Of a DNA stretch of 15,690 nucleotides, positions 6,653 through 13,518 are shown in pieces. The DNA is from an uncultured bacterium (lineage in GTDB: Bacteria; Patescibacteriota; Saccharimonadia; Saccharimonadales; CAIOMD01). The first letter of the stretch is position 1. The number at the start of each line of letters is the position of its first letter. Made by a program: the position numbers and the translations under genes. The DNA lies in assembly GCA_903880655.1 (NCBI GenBank), contig CAIRQE010000051.1, positions 1 through 15,690 on the forward strand. The letters run 5' to 3'. The notes below the pieces were generated by a model. It saw only the letters and a list, made by a program, of their open reading frames with translations, did not search any database and was not told the origin of the DNA.

Positions 6653-7162
6653 ATGGACAAGGCACCATTTTCCGATTTCGGAAAACAACTAAAGGATATG
6701 CGTCAAAAAGCGAAAGAGTCCATTGCGGATGTTTCAGGTGCGGTTGAGGTTGATACAAGCGAACTCGTCGCTATTGAAGCCGGAAAAAACCAACCAAGTG
6801 AAGATATAGTGCTCCTTCTTATTTCTCACTTTGCCTTAAAAGAAGATGAAGCGCTCAAGATGTGGGAATTGGCCGGATTTGATCAAGAAAGAACTGGCGT
6901 CAGTAGTTTAGTGTCAGATGAGAATGGTATACAGCAAACTGCCTATATTTCTCAAAATGATGCACGAATCCTCTATAGCGATATGATTCATATTAATGCT
7001 AATAAATACGGTGTTGTTATTAACTTCCTACAGGGACTCGGGTCTAATAACCAACCGATGGCAGTTTCAAGAATCGGAATGAGTCGCGAGCACGCCGAGA
7101 GTCTTATGGAAGTACTTAAAAAAACACTGAAACATTCAAGCGCAAAAACTGAAAAAAAGTAG
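6653..7162 (+). CDS. HTH-domain protein with C-terminal DUF3467
   Basis: A 169-residue soluble protein. Residues about 7-58 form an XRE-type helix-turn-helix (FGKQLKDMRQKAKESIADVS, VDTSELVAIEAGKNQPSEDI). The C-terminal half, about 98-157, resembles DUF3467 (YSDMIHINANKYGVVINFLQ, then MAVSRIGMSREHAESLMEVL), a small domain of unknown function. The pairing suggests a DNA-binding regulator with a C-terminal sensing or partner-binding domain; which genes it controls is not visible. It is divergent from murB and precedes the surface-protein gene, which has its own promoter. The lysine-rich tail ends in KTEKK. It has the best Shine-Dalgarno site in the window, so the start is firm. Confidence 0.8.
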   Translation: MDKAPFSDFGKQLKDMRQKAKESIADVSGAVEVDTSELVAIEAGKNQPSEDIVLLLISHFALKEDEALKMWELAGFDQERTGVSSLVSDENGIQQTAYISQNDARILYSDMIHINANKYGVVINFLQGLGSNNQPMAVSRIGMSREHAESLMEVLKKTLKHSSAKTEKK

Positions 7163-7187
7163 TAGCAAAAAAGCTGTGGATAAACTA

Positions 7188-7264
7188 TTGACGAAGCTGG
7201 TTGTATAGCGCATAGTTCAATTCAGGATTACTAAAACTAAACAAAGTAAACAAATAAAAAAGGG
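7188..7264 (+). promoter_or_regulatory. Promoter and leader of the surface-protein gene
   Basis: TTGACG (7188-7193), 17-nt spacer, CATAGT (7211-7216), then an A-rich leader of about 50 nt ending in AAAAAAGGG, 7 nt before the ATG at 7272. The long leader is exceptional here and could allow post-transcriptional control. Confidence 0.5.
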
Positions 7265-7271
7265 TAAAAAA

Positions 7272-8507
7272 ATGAAAAAAGTAAATATTAAGCGGTCTAT
7301 TGAGCTAGCTTCTTTGGCTATTAGTTCACTAGGCCTTTCTTTAATTGGATTCGCATCATCGGTGCATGCGGCTGGTACAACGTATTATTGGGCAGGAACG
7401 AGCTCGAGCCTAGCAGGCGCCGGTTCCGGACAAAATTCGGCAGCAACTGGAGCTATAACCACAACTACTAACTGGTCAAATAGTTCGTCAACTTACGATA
7501 ACTCTAATATAAATTCAGGATTTCAAAATGGAGCGACTCTTGTGTTTGATGTTGGCTCTAACAACTTATCTACTTCAGGGACATTTAGTGGAGCAGATGC
7601 GCCAGCTGGCGTGGAACTAGTCTCCGGAAATGTAACTATAAATAGTGCCGGTACCACACCTTTTAATTTGGCATCTGGTGGATTAATTAAATCTGATAAA
7701 GCTACCTCTTCACTTATTATTGGTGGCCTGACTGATGCAGGATCGGTAACGCTTGATGTTCCAGATGTGCTGACTACAGTAGGCGCACATTCATCCATAA
7801 CTGGCCCTGTTGTTATACAATACACTGGCTCAAATCAGCCCTCTGTGCCAACACTTCTATCTCCAACAGACGTAAAAACTGTCATGAACTCAACTACACC
7901 AGCAAATGCTGCATATACAACAGTAGAGTTTGGAAAAAATTATGGAATTGATTTAAGCGCTGGTGGTTCGCTAGGTCTTGGATGGACTATCAAGGCTGAT
8001 ACCGGAGCTGTAGTTGCGTTAGTTGGAACGGTCCCAAATAGTGGAAATTTTAGTAAGGGAACAAACTATACCGAGTCGTATATCGGCAATGGTGGTCAGT
8101 TCGTAGTGACTAGTAGTGCAGCACATTCAACGGCAACACTATCTTCCCTTGTTTTAAGTGCTAATTCATATGTACTTATTCCGGATGCGACAAATACACT
8201 TGCGGCTACTACCTTTACTCCTGGAACTTTTAGCCTACTAGCAACAACTCCTGGAAATAACGGAACCTTCCCAACTACGGGAACTGGTTCTGGATCAGGT
8301 TCTGGCTCCGGCTCAGGCTCCGGCTCAGGCTCCGGCTCAGGTTCTGGCAGCTCATCAACTTCTACTACTGCAAAGACTCCAGATACTGGTTTTGCGCAAC
8401 TAGTAAATCACCCAGCGCTTGCACTAGTTATAACAACTGCCGGAAGCTTAGGTCTTCTTGCAGCAGCTCGATACACAAAGAAGAACGGTTTTAAAATCTC
8501 TAGATAA
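7272..8507 (+). CDS. Secreted surface protein with Gly-Ser linker and TPDTG sorting-like signal
   Basis: A 411-residue exported protein. Residues 1-34 form a signal peptide: basic MKKVNIKRS, a hydrophobic core, and a likely cleavage site after VHA. The mature part is rich in Thr, Ser, Asn and Gly with short alternating strands (TYYWAGTSSSLAG, NGATLVFDVGSN, GSVTLDVPDV), resembling beta-helical adhesin-type repeats such as autotransporter-associated beta strands. A Gly-Ser dipeptide tract covers about 338-360. The C-terminus has sorting-signal order: TPDTG (369-373), a hydrophobic helix (ALALVITTAGSLGLLAA) and a basic tail (RYTKKNGFKISR). That matches a sortase substrate except that LPxTG is replaced by TPDTG. 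The likely role is a wall-anchored surface or adhesion protein; ligand unknown. No sortase gene is in the window. A strong terminator follows. Confidence 0.75.
   Translation: MKKVNIKRSIELASLAISSLGLSLIGFASSVHAAGTTYYWAGTSSSLAGAGSGQNSAATGAITTTTNWSNSSSTYDNSNINSGFQNGATLVFDVGSNNLSTSGTFSGADAPAGVELVSGNVTINSAGTTPFNLASGGLIKSDKATSSLIIGGLTDAGSVTLDVPDVLTTVGAHSSITGPVVIQYTGSNQPSVPTLLSPTDVKTVMNSTTPANAAYTTVEFGKNYGIDLSAGGSLGLGWTIKADTGAVVALVGTVPNSGNFSKGTNYTESYIGNGGQFVVTSSAAHSTATLSSLVLSANSYVLIPDATNTLAATTFTPGTFSLLATTPGNNGTFPTTGTGSGSGSGSGSGSGSGSGSGSGSSSTSTTAKTPDTGFAQLVNHPALALVITTAGSLGLLAAARYTKKNGFKISR
8286..8349 (+). repeat. Gly-Ser-encoding tandem repeat
   Basis: Alternating glycine and serine codons, partly as exact repeats of the 12-bp unit GGCTCAGGCTCC (clearest at about 8305-8340). 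It forms a flexible linker before the TPDTG signal. Such a tract can gain or lose units by slippage in frame. Confidence 0.85.
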
Positions 8508-8526
8508 TACAAAGTTCATCTTTTTG

Positions 8527-8556
8527 GAAAGCGTCCCAAGTGGGCGCTTTTCTTTA
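8527..8556 (+). terminator. Intrinsic terminator of the surface-protein gene
   Basis: GAAAGCG-T-CCC, loop AAGT, GGG-CGCTTTTC followed by TTT: a stem of about 10 bp with one bulge, 20 nt past the stop codon. Confidence 0.85.
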
Positions 8557-8567
8557 CAATTCAGTCG

Positions 8568-8807
8568 TATAGATCTGCACTACTGTCCACTAAAGAAGAG
8601 CTTTCAATCGGTTTCTTGCTTCTACTATTTACGGTGCTAGCCTTTGTAGTATTTCCGTATTAGGGTCTTTCACTAATGCTGCTCATTGGTCTCGGGTACG
8701 TTGCTCTGGGATACTTTGCAGCACCCCTCATGGCAGTAATTGGTGTGTGGTCCTTCAAGCGCGAGCATAAAGATCAACTTGCCATACATCGTGGGGCTGC
8801 AGAGTAG
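8568..8807 (+). pseudogene. Possible remnant of a small membrane protein with in-frame TAG
   Basis: One frame reads STKEELSIGFLLLLFTVLAF then VVFPY, a TAG at 8661-8663, and continues GLSLMLLIGLGYVALGYFAA and APLMAVIGVWSFKREHKDQL to a TAG at 8805-8807. Two hydrophobic segments and a charged tail look like a two-helix membrane protein broken by one stop. No ATG begins the first half. The second half alone could be a 43-residue protein from the ATG at 8676, but there is no ribosome binding site and only a poor TATTAG upstream. It could also be noncoding. I do not recognise a family. Confidence 0.3.
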
Positions 8808-8847
8808 TTATATAAAAAACATCTATACAATGCGGCAACGGTACAAA

Positions 8848-8872
8848 TAAAAAAAGAGCCTTCGTGAGGCTC
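8848..8872 (-). terminator. Intrinsic terminator of tRNA-Arg(TCG)
   Basis: On the minus strand GAGCCT, a 5-nt loop, AGGCTC, then a run of at least seven T. It lies 11 nt past the tRNA's CCA end. Confidence 0.88.
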
Positions 8873-8883
8873 AATAACTAGGA

Positions 8884-8960
8884 TGGTACACCCGGACGGA
8901 TTCGAACCGCCGACCCTCTGTTCCGAAGACAGATGCTCTAATCCGCTGAGCTACGGGTGC
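8884..8960 (-). tRNA. tRNA-Arg (TCG)
   Basis: Acceptor GCACCCG/CGGGTGT with a G-U first pair, D arm GCTCAGCGGATTAGAGC, anticodon stem TCTGT/ACAGA with loop CTTCGGA (anticodon TCG), T-loop TTCGAAT, A73 and encoded CCA. Single-gene unit. Confidence 0.95.
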
Positions 8961-8988
8961 ATATTTTTCCCTTAAAAATACTTAAATG

Positions 8989-8994
8989 ATTATA
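8989..8994 (-). promoter_or_regulatory. -10 element for tRNA-Arg(TCG)
   Basis: TATAAT on the minus strand about 28 nt before the first tRNA base; no clear -35. Confidence 0.5.
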
Positions 8995-9009
8995 CTACAA
9001 CAGATGTAA

Positions 9010-9516
9010 TTAGTCTTCTGTTTTTTGTATTTTAGCACCAAGCTCAATCTTTGCTTTTCCGTATTCTCGCCAAATAAGCCACAGAATAAAGATATCAAAG
9101 ATGGTGAGGACTATCATGCCGAGACTGACCTTATGAATGATGCTAATTACTTGAAAAAGAGTGAGAACCCCGAGTGTTATAAGTGAGAAAGGGTAGGCCC
9201 AGAGCTTATTTTTTAAAATTCCAATAACTGCAATTAGTTTTATGGCTGCATGCACCCACAAATAGACGATGAGAAAAACGCGACTTCCAGTACTTAAGGA
9301 ATCGACGGAGTGAAATAGTAATCCGAGGATTTTAGATGGCTTTTCACCGGAAACAGTTTCCTGTGTAATTGCATGAAGGTAATGTTGGAGGCGTTCGGGT
9401 GTCAGAAATAGTAGCAAGAAGCCGCCGAGCAGCTCAAGTGTTCCGTCAATACCTTTAAGTAAAAGCCCAACCTCAAAAATTTTATCTAGTGCTGTTGTAG
9501 GACGAAACCAACTCAT
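9010..9516 (-). CDS. DUF2127-like membrane protein
   Basis: A 168-residue integral membrane protein. An N-terminal helix (IFEVGLLLKGIDGTLELLGG and on) is followed by a soluble stretch with LHAITQE and the GEKPSKILGLLFHSVDSLS segment, then three further helices including FLIVYLWVHAAIKLIAVIGI and LWAYPFSLITLGVLTLFQVI. The last reads LTIFDIFILWLIWREYGK. The order 'lhGl-K...LWAYP...D...W...EY' resembles DUF2127, whose function is unknown. The ATG at 9516 (MSWFRPTT) is chosen over an upstream in-frame start because TATACT ends 8 nt before it and the extra N-terminus would cross that promoter. Divergent from the LCP gene. Confidence 0.7.
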   Translation of the reverse strand: MSWFRPTTALDKIFEVGLLLKGIDGTLELLGGFLLLFLTPERLQHYLHAITQETVSGEKPSKILGLLFHSVDSLSTGSRVFLIVYLWVHAAIKLIAVIGILKNKLWAYPFSLITLGVLTLFQVISIIHKVSLGMIVLTIFDIFILWLIWREYGKAKIELGAKIQKTED

Positions 9517-9524
9517 GTAAAGAC

Positions 9525-9530
9525 AGTATA
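9525..9530 (-). promoter_or_regulatory. -10 element for the DUF2127 gene, leaderless
   Basis: TATACT on the minus strand, 8 nt before the ATG; the start site would fall on or next to the start codon. Confidence 0.6.
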
Positions 9531-9657
9531 GCAAAAAAATGTGTGATCGTATTTTCAAATAAATAAACAATAATAGCAGGGAGTAAAAGGAAGTTTTTGA
9601 AACCTCTCAGACAATGATTTATGTAAATTTTAAAATGCCTTCGGGTCGAAAATCTAG

Positions 9658-9663
9658 TATAAT
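9658..9663 (+). promoter_or_regulatory. -10 element for the LCP gene, near-leaderless
   Basis: TATAAT followed by 9 nt (AAGGTGTTC) and the ATG at 9673. AAGGTG resembles a Shine-Dalgarno sequence, but most of it would lie upstream of the expected start site. Confidence 0.6.
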
Positions 9664-9672
9664 AAGGTGTTC

Positions 9673-11346
9673 ATGGATAGTAATCAAAAACCACGTAGAA
9701 ATATAGAAGATATCCGATCTCGTTACCGAGGCGCACAGACAGCTAAGCCAAAACTTACTACGTCTCAACCAAGTATGCCAAGGCCTGCAAAGGAATTACC
9801 CAAACCTCTTCCTATTGAGATAAAACCAATGGGAAAGATCAACTTAAATGAGCCTTCACTCGTCAATAGGTCTCTTCCTGCTTATCTAGATGAAAAAGAT
9901 AGCACCAGGAAACCTTCGATTTTACCCATAAAAAAGACTAAAAGAGAAAAGAAGGAAAAAAAAGAAAAAAAGAAATGGTCTAAAAAGAAAAAGGTAGTAT
10001 CGACTATCCTTTCAATTCTTTTAATCCTTGGAGTTATAGTGGCGGTTTTTGGAGCAAATTTACTTTCAAAGCTCGATAAAGTGGTACATGGTAATCTTTT
10101 TTCAGATGCTTCAGCTTTTTTAAATACCCAACCGCTTAAAGGGGAGTCGTCAGGTCGTGTCAATATTCTTCTGGCCGGTAATTCAGCTGATGATGTTGGG
10201 CACAATGGTGCTGATTTAACTGACTCTATTATGATTGTGAGTATTGATACGACGACGCATAATGCCTTCATGCTTAGCATCCCGCGTGATCTTTGGGTAG
10301 ACATTCCAACTATGGGACATCAAAAGATTAACGCTGCTATAACAGTTTCTGATTTCAGCTCTCCTGGTTATCCGTCCAACGGCATGGGACAGCTAGAACA
10401 AATTATCCAAACACAGCTAGGCATTCCTATTAATTATTATGTACTAATTGATTATGCCGCGCTTCGCGATGCAGCTAATGCAGTCGGCGGGATTTCAGTA
10501 AATATTCAAAGCTCTGATCCACGTGGCCTATATGATCCGAGCATAGATTTTACGACAAACGGTCCACTCGTTAAGTTATCTAATGGCTGGCATACCTTAA
10601 ATGGTCAGCAGGCGCTTGATCTTGCCCGAGCACGAGGCGATGCCTACGGTTCGTACGGCTACGAGTTAAGTGACTTTGCCCGCACCCAAAACCAAAGATT
10701 GATGTTAGTTGCGTTAGCAGAAAAAGCAAAAAGTACTGGTGTAGTCACTAACCCAATTAAAATAACAAGCCTCTTCAGCGCATTTAGTAATAACGTACAA
10801 ACTGATATGACGCTTAATAATGTGCTGCGACTTGCGCAAATTACTAAGCCGATTGACCTGAATGCCATTCAGTCTGAAGGCTTTAGCTATGCTGGTGATA
10901 ATCCGCTACTTATAGGTCATGTTGATCCTGCTTCAGGCCAGGATGCACTCGTTCCATCCTTAGGTGTCGATAACTTTACTGCACTTACTCAATACTACGA
11001 GCAGCTTACTTCAAAAAATCCAGTTGTAAGAGAAGGGGCGAATGTAGTAATTCTAAACGGTAGTGATAAGACGGGGATTGCTTCAGTTGAAGGAGACAAG
11101 ATTACTGCAGCAGGATACACTGTCGCAAATGTAGGAAGCGCTGGAAGTAAATACAGCGGAACTATGATTGTCGATATGTCGGATGGTAAAAAACCTGCCA
11201 CCCTCGCAGGTCTCAAGAACTATTTCCCTGGTTCAGTTGTTCAGTTATCGGATTTGTCTACTCAAGCAAAAGAGGCACAAAACTATACGAGTGCTGACTT
11301 CGTTGTTATACTTGGGCAAAACTGGAACAGTGCTCCAAGTAAGTAA
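9673..11346 (+). CDS. LytR-CpsA-Psr (LCP) family cell-wall glycopolymer ligase
   Basis: A 557-residue membrane-anchored enzyme of the family that transfers glycopolymers from lipid carriers to peptidoglycan outside the cell. Residues 1-108 are a cytosolic, proline- and lysine-rich tail ending in a very basic stretch (about 87-107). Residues 109-130 form the single membrane helix. The LCP domain spans about 163-352 with its phosphate-binding residues: LLAGNSAD, ADLTDSIMIVSID (D181/D184), LSIPRDLWVD (R205/D206), VGGISV, the ALDLARARGD arginines and DFARTQNQR. Residues about 445-550 form a LytR_C domain (VVILNGSDKTGIA, FVVILGQNW). The preferred start is the ATG at 9673, 9 nt after TATAAT; a GTG at 9667 is two codons upstream. 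With MurA, MurB and Alr nearby it completes an envelope set. Which polymer it attaches is not visible. Confidence 0.93.
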   Translation: MDSNQKPRRNIEDIRSRYRGAQTAKPKLTTSQPSMPRPAKELPKPLPIEIKPMGKINLNEPSLVNRSLPAYLDEKDSTRKPSILPIKKTKREKKEKKEKKKWSKKKKVVSTILSILLILGVIVAVFGANLLSKLDKVVHGNLFSDASAFLNTQPLKGESSGRVNILLAGNSADDVGHNGADLTDSIMIVSIDTTTHNAFMLSIPRDLWVDIPTMGHQKINAAITVSDFSSPGYPSNGMGQLEQIIQTQLGIPINYYVLIDYAALRDAANAVGGISVNIQSSDPRGLYDPSIDFTTNGPLVKLSNGWHTLNGQQALDLARARGDAYGSYGYELSDFARTQNQRLMLVALAEKAKSTGVVTNPIKITSLFSAFSNNVQTDMTLNNVLRLAQITKPIDLNAIQSEGFSYAGDNPLLIGHVDPASGQDALVPSLGVDNFTALTQYYEQLTSKNPVVREGANVVILNGSDKTGIASVEGDKITAAGYTVANVGSAGSKYSGTMIVDMSDGKKPATLAGLKNYFPGSVVQLSDLSTQAKEAQNYTSADFVVILGQNWNSAPSK

Positions 11347-11350
11347 AGAA

Positions 11351-11476
11351 TTATTCTTGGCCCAAAATAATATTAGGTGGTATTTCCGGTAATTCTACGT
11401 CTGAAAAATCTTCCCACTCGTTATCTATAATTTTATCGACTTTAGTATCGTCCTTAAGAATGTCATGCTTTTCCAT
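11351..11476 (-). CDS. Small acidic protein, 41 residues
   Basis: A short frame reading MEKHDILKDDTKVDKIIDNE, then WEDFSDVELPEIPPNIILGQE, and TAA. Acidic residues exceed basic ones, there is no membrane segment, and the C-terminal half is proline-rich. Three facts support it as a gene: TATAAA lies exactly 6 nt before the ATG, the spacing used by alr, mntP and the HAD gene here; it fills the gap between the LCP stop (11346) and the next divergent gene with 4 nt to spare; and the composition is protein-like. I recognise no family. It could bind a partner through the ELPEIPP tail, but that is a guess. Confidence 0.5.
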   Translation of the reverse strand: MEKHDILKDDTKVDKIIDNEWEDFSDVELPEIPPNIILGQE

Positions 11477-11482
11477 ATACTA

Positions 11483-11488
11483 TTTATA
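11483..11488 (-). promoter_or_regulatory. -10 element for the 41-residue gene, leaderless
   Basis: TATAAA on the minus strand, 6 nt before the ATG at 11476, predicting a transcript that starts at the start codon. Confidence 0.5.
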
Positions 11489-11520
11489 CACTATTTTAAT
11501 TAATCTGACAGTGCTCATGC

Positions 11521-11548
11521 TTGCGACATTGTATTTTAGCCATATAAT
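11521..11548 (+). promoter_or_regulatory. Promoter of the 51-residue gene, leaderless
   Basis: TTGCGA (11521-11526), 16-nt spacer, TATAAT (11543-11548), then 7 nt to the ATG at 11556. Confidence 0.65.
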
Positions 11549-11555
11549 TATTCCA

Positions 11556-11711
11556 ATGGAACAACAAAATAATAATCTAAAAAATCTAGAACATCTCGAT
11601 TTTCTACTCTATGCAAAGCTAGCTCATTTAGAAGATATGATTGAAATTGCAACTGATGATGCAGAAAAATTACTTGTAGATATTAGATCTTTTAAAGAGT
11701 CTAAACAATAA
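11556..11711 (+). CDS. Small helical protein, 51 residues
   Basis: Reads MEQQNNNLKNLEHLDFLLYA, then KLAHLEDMIEIATDDAEKLL, and VDIRSFKESKQ. Leucines, isoleucines and acidic/basic residues alternate in a pattern that suggests one or two amphipathic helices or a short coiled coil; there is no membrane segment in this version. The ATG at 11556 is preferred over the longer frame from 11460 because a TTGCGA-N16-TATAAT promoter lies between them and ends 7 nt before it, and because the upstream residues would only translate promoter DNA. It overlaps the 3' end of alr by 11 bp, tail to tail. No family recognised. Confidence 0.6.
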   Translation: MEQQNNNLKNLEHLDFLLYAKLAHLEDMIEIATDDAEKLLVDIRSFKESKQ

Positions 11712-12855
11712 TTCTTTTGAGGCTCTCAGAAAAACCAGTAACAAAAGAGTAGTTAAATAACTTATTTTTTAGACATATCTGCTCAACAGAAGTTGGCATT
11801 ATTTTGTCACTTGAAACGAAGGTGAGGTTATCGCCAACCTTATAATCTTCACCAGTGATGTCTATCATGCAGTGATTCATACAAACGCGGCCGCGAATCG
11901 GGAACGTTTTTTTGCCGTCAGATAAAAAGCCGCTACTGCTGAGTGCTCTTGGAACTCCTTCGTAATAGCCGATAGGTACTACGGCAATGGTGGAATTTTT
12001 AGTAGTTACGTACGTGCCACCATAACTAATTTTTTCTCCCTTTTTGAGATCAATAATCTTAATGATAGTTGTTTTAAATTCTAAAATTGGCTCGAGTGAA
12101 CTTAGCTTGTAAAAAGATCCATCTTTTTTAGTAAGTGGGTTCAACCCATATAAACCGATGCCAAGTCGCATAGTGTTGGTGTAGGAACTTTTTTCTTTGA
12201 TTCCTCCTGCCGTTTGACCGAGGTGAATAAACGAAGGCGTGAAACTCTTTTTAAGAATTTTTTCCACCATTGCATCAAATAATTTTACTTGATGAACAGT
12301 GTAGTAGTCGTCATTGTTGTCAGCGTCAGCAAGATGCGACATGATGCCTTCAAGATGAAGGTTAGGGAATTGCTTCAGAGTCATAAGATATGAATCAAGT
12401 TCAGGTTCGCTTAGTCCAAGACGGTTCATTCCGGTATTAAGTTCAACATGGATATTGACGCGTTTACCTGTTTCGCCAAGAGCTACAAGGGTTGCTTCAT
12501 CCTGTACAACATATGAACAGCGCTTAGTATTAAGCAAATGAATATTCTCTTTTAAGATATAGCCCATCACAAGAATTTTATGATTCGTTATATCAAGAAT
12601 TTTGGAAGCTTCAAAATAGCCATCGACTGCAATGAAACTGCAATCCGATTCATTTAAAATTTTTGAAAGCGCGACAATGCCATGCCCGTAGGCATTTGCC
12701 TTAAGAACAGCGATGATATTTTTTTGACCTGAAAAGGTTTTGGCTATCTCAATATTATGAAGTGTTTTATCCTTATTTATTTCAATCCAATTAAGTGTCT
12801 TGTAACTATTAGGAGATAGTTTCGCTAGAGTTTGTTTGGCTAGTTTTTTGAGCAT
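11701..12855 (-). CDS. alr: Alanine racemase
   Basis: A 384-residue PLP enzyme that makes D-alanine for the peptidoglycan stem peptide. The PLP lysine lies in IIAVLKANAYGHG (K52). The barrel motifs NTGMNRLGL, HLEGIMSHLADAD and TMRLGIGLYG follow. The second catalytic base is the tyrosine in KISYGGTYVT (Y278), in the C-terminal beta domain with GYYEGVPR and RGRVCMNHCMIDIT. The usual HxANSAG segment reads HLGQTAGG. There is an extra N-terminus of about 20 residues (MLKKLAKQTLAKLSPNSYKT) before the barrel. The start is supported by TACTAT 6 nt upstream of the ATG. There is no partner such as ddl in the window. Confidence 0.96.
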   Translation of the reverse strand: MLKKLAKQTLAKLSPNSYKTLNWIEINKDKTLHNIEIAKTFSGQKNIIAVLKANAYGHGIVALSKILNESDCSFIAVDGYFEASKILDITNHKILVMGYILKENIHLLNTKRCSYVVQDEATLVALGETGKRVNIHVELNTGMNRLGLSEPELDSYLMTLKQFPNLHLEGIMSHLADADNNDDYYTVHQVKLFDAMVEKILKKSFTPSFIHLGQTAGGIKEKSSYTNTMRLGIGLYGLNPLTKKDGSFYKLSSLEPILEFKTTIIKIIDLKKGEKISYGGTYVTTKNSTIAVVPIGYYEGVPRALSSSGFLSDGKKTFPIRGRVCMNHCMIDITGEDYKVGDNLTFVSSDKIMPTSVEQICLKNKLFNYSFVTGFSESLKRIIV

Positions 12856-12861
12856 ATATCT

Positions 12862-12867
12862 ATAGTA
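12862..12867 (-). promoter_or_regulatory. alr -10 element, leaderless
   Basis: TACTAT on the minus strand, exactly 6 nt before the ATG. Confidence 0.55.
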
Positions 12868-12910
12868 GCAAAAGCGATTTACTATACTATGGGAAAGTCT
12901 CTTTATTTAT

Positions 12911-12919
12911 TGTTACAAT
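12911..12919 (+). promoter_or_regulatory. Extended -10 promoter of the PQ-loop-like gene
   Basis: TGT-TACAAT, 13 nt before the ATG at 12933. The short leader carries AAAGAG, a weak Shine-Dalgarno candidate. Confidence 0.5.
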
Positions 12920-12932
12920 TAAAAGAGATTAT

Positions 12933-13517
12933 ATGATAAACCAAAACTTTATTTATTTGTCCTTGTTCTTTGCCGTTATTGGCTACGGTGGCTATATCAT
13001 TGATACCTGGAAAGGTAAGACAAAGCCAAACCGTGTTTCATGGTCGCTCTGGGCACTCGCAGCCCTTGTGACGCTTGCTTCGCAACGTCAGCTTAACGGC
13101 GGCATCCAGGTGCTCTATACCACTATGCAGGTGGTGTTGCCGCTGACAATTTTTCTTGTTTCCTTCAGGGATAAGAAAGGGTACTGGAAATTAACAAAAT
13201 TTGATTATGTCTGTGGTGCAATCTCTTTAGTCGGTATCGGACTTCTTTTGTTCACTCACCATCCTCTTGCTGCTTTGTGGCTGGGTATATTTACGGATTT
13301 TTTCGCTTCTATCCCAACACTTACCAAATGCTATACGGATCCTGCAACCGAATCGTGGAAAACTTATTTCTTTGCAATCGTAAGCTCACTCGTCGCAGTG
13401 CTGACAGTCAAACACTGGGAATTCGTAAATTACAGTTTTGCATTTTATGTGATGCTTATAAATGTAGCGTTCACGCTACTAATCATTGTTCCGAGAAAAA
13501 GAATAAAAAAGACCTAA
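12933..13517 (+). CDS. PQ-loop-like integral membrane protein
   Basis: A 194-residue protein with about six or seven hydrophobic helices. Each half has a similar opening: YGGYIIDTWKGKTKPNRVSW followed by SLWAL near residues 18-42, and TDFFASIPTLTKCYTDPATE followed by SWKTY near 118-143. Both have a helix, a K/T-P turn and an S-W pair leading into the next helix. This pseudo-repeat resembles PQ-loop/SemiSWEET-type transporters, in which two triple-helix units form the pore; the proline positions are shifted from the classical PQ. A transporter of a small solute is a reasonable guess, with no substrate visible. It ends one base before the convergent mntP stop codon. Confidence 0.6.
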   Translation: MINQNFIYLSLFFAVIGYGGYIIDTWKGKTKPNRVSWSLWALAALVTLASQRQLNGGIQVLYTTMQVVLPLTIFLVSFRDKKGYWKLTKFDYVCGAISLVGIGLLLFTHHPLAALWLGIFTDFFASIPTLTKCYTDPATESWKTYFFAIVSSLVAVLTVKHWEFVNYSFAFYVMLINVAFTLLIIVPRKRIKKT

Positions 13518-13518
13518 A

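Noticed and set aside
8281..8345. Short-unit tandem repeat considered as a CRISPR or noncoding minisatellite
   Set aside because: No spacers; the 12-bp unit keeps the reading frame and encodes a Gly-Ser linker inside a gene.
8661..8663. TAG recoding as an explanation for the interrupted membrane protein
   Set aside because: TAG ends RelA/SpoT, alr and the mntP-like gene at the expected family length, so TAG is a normal stop here.
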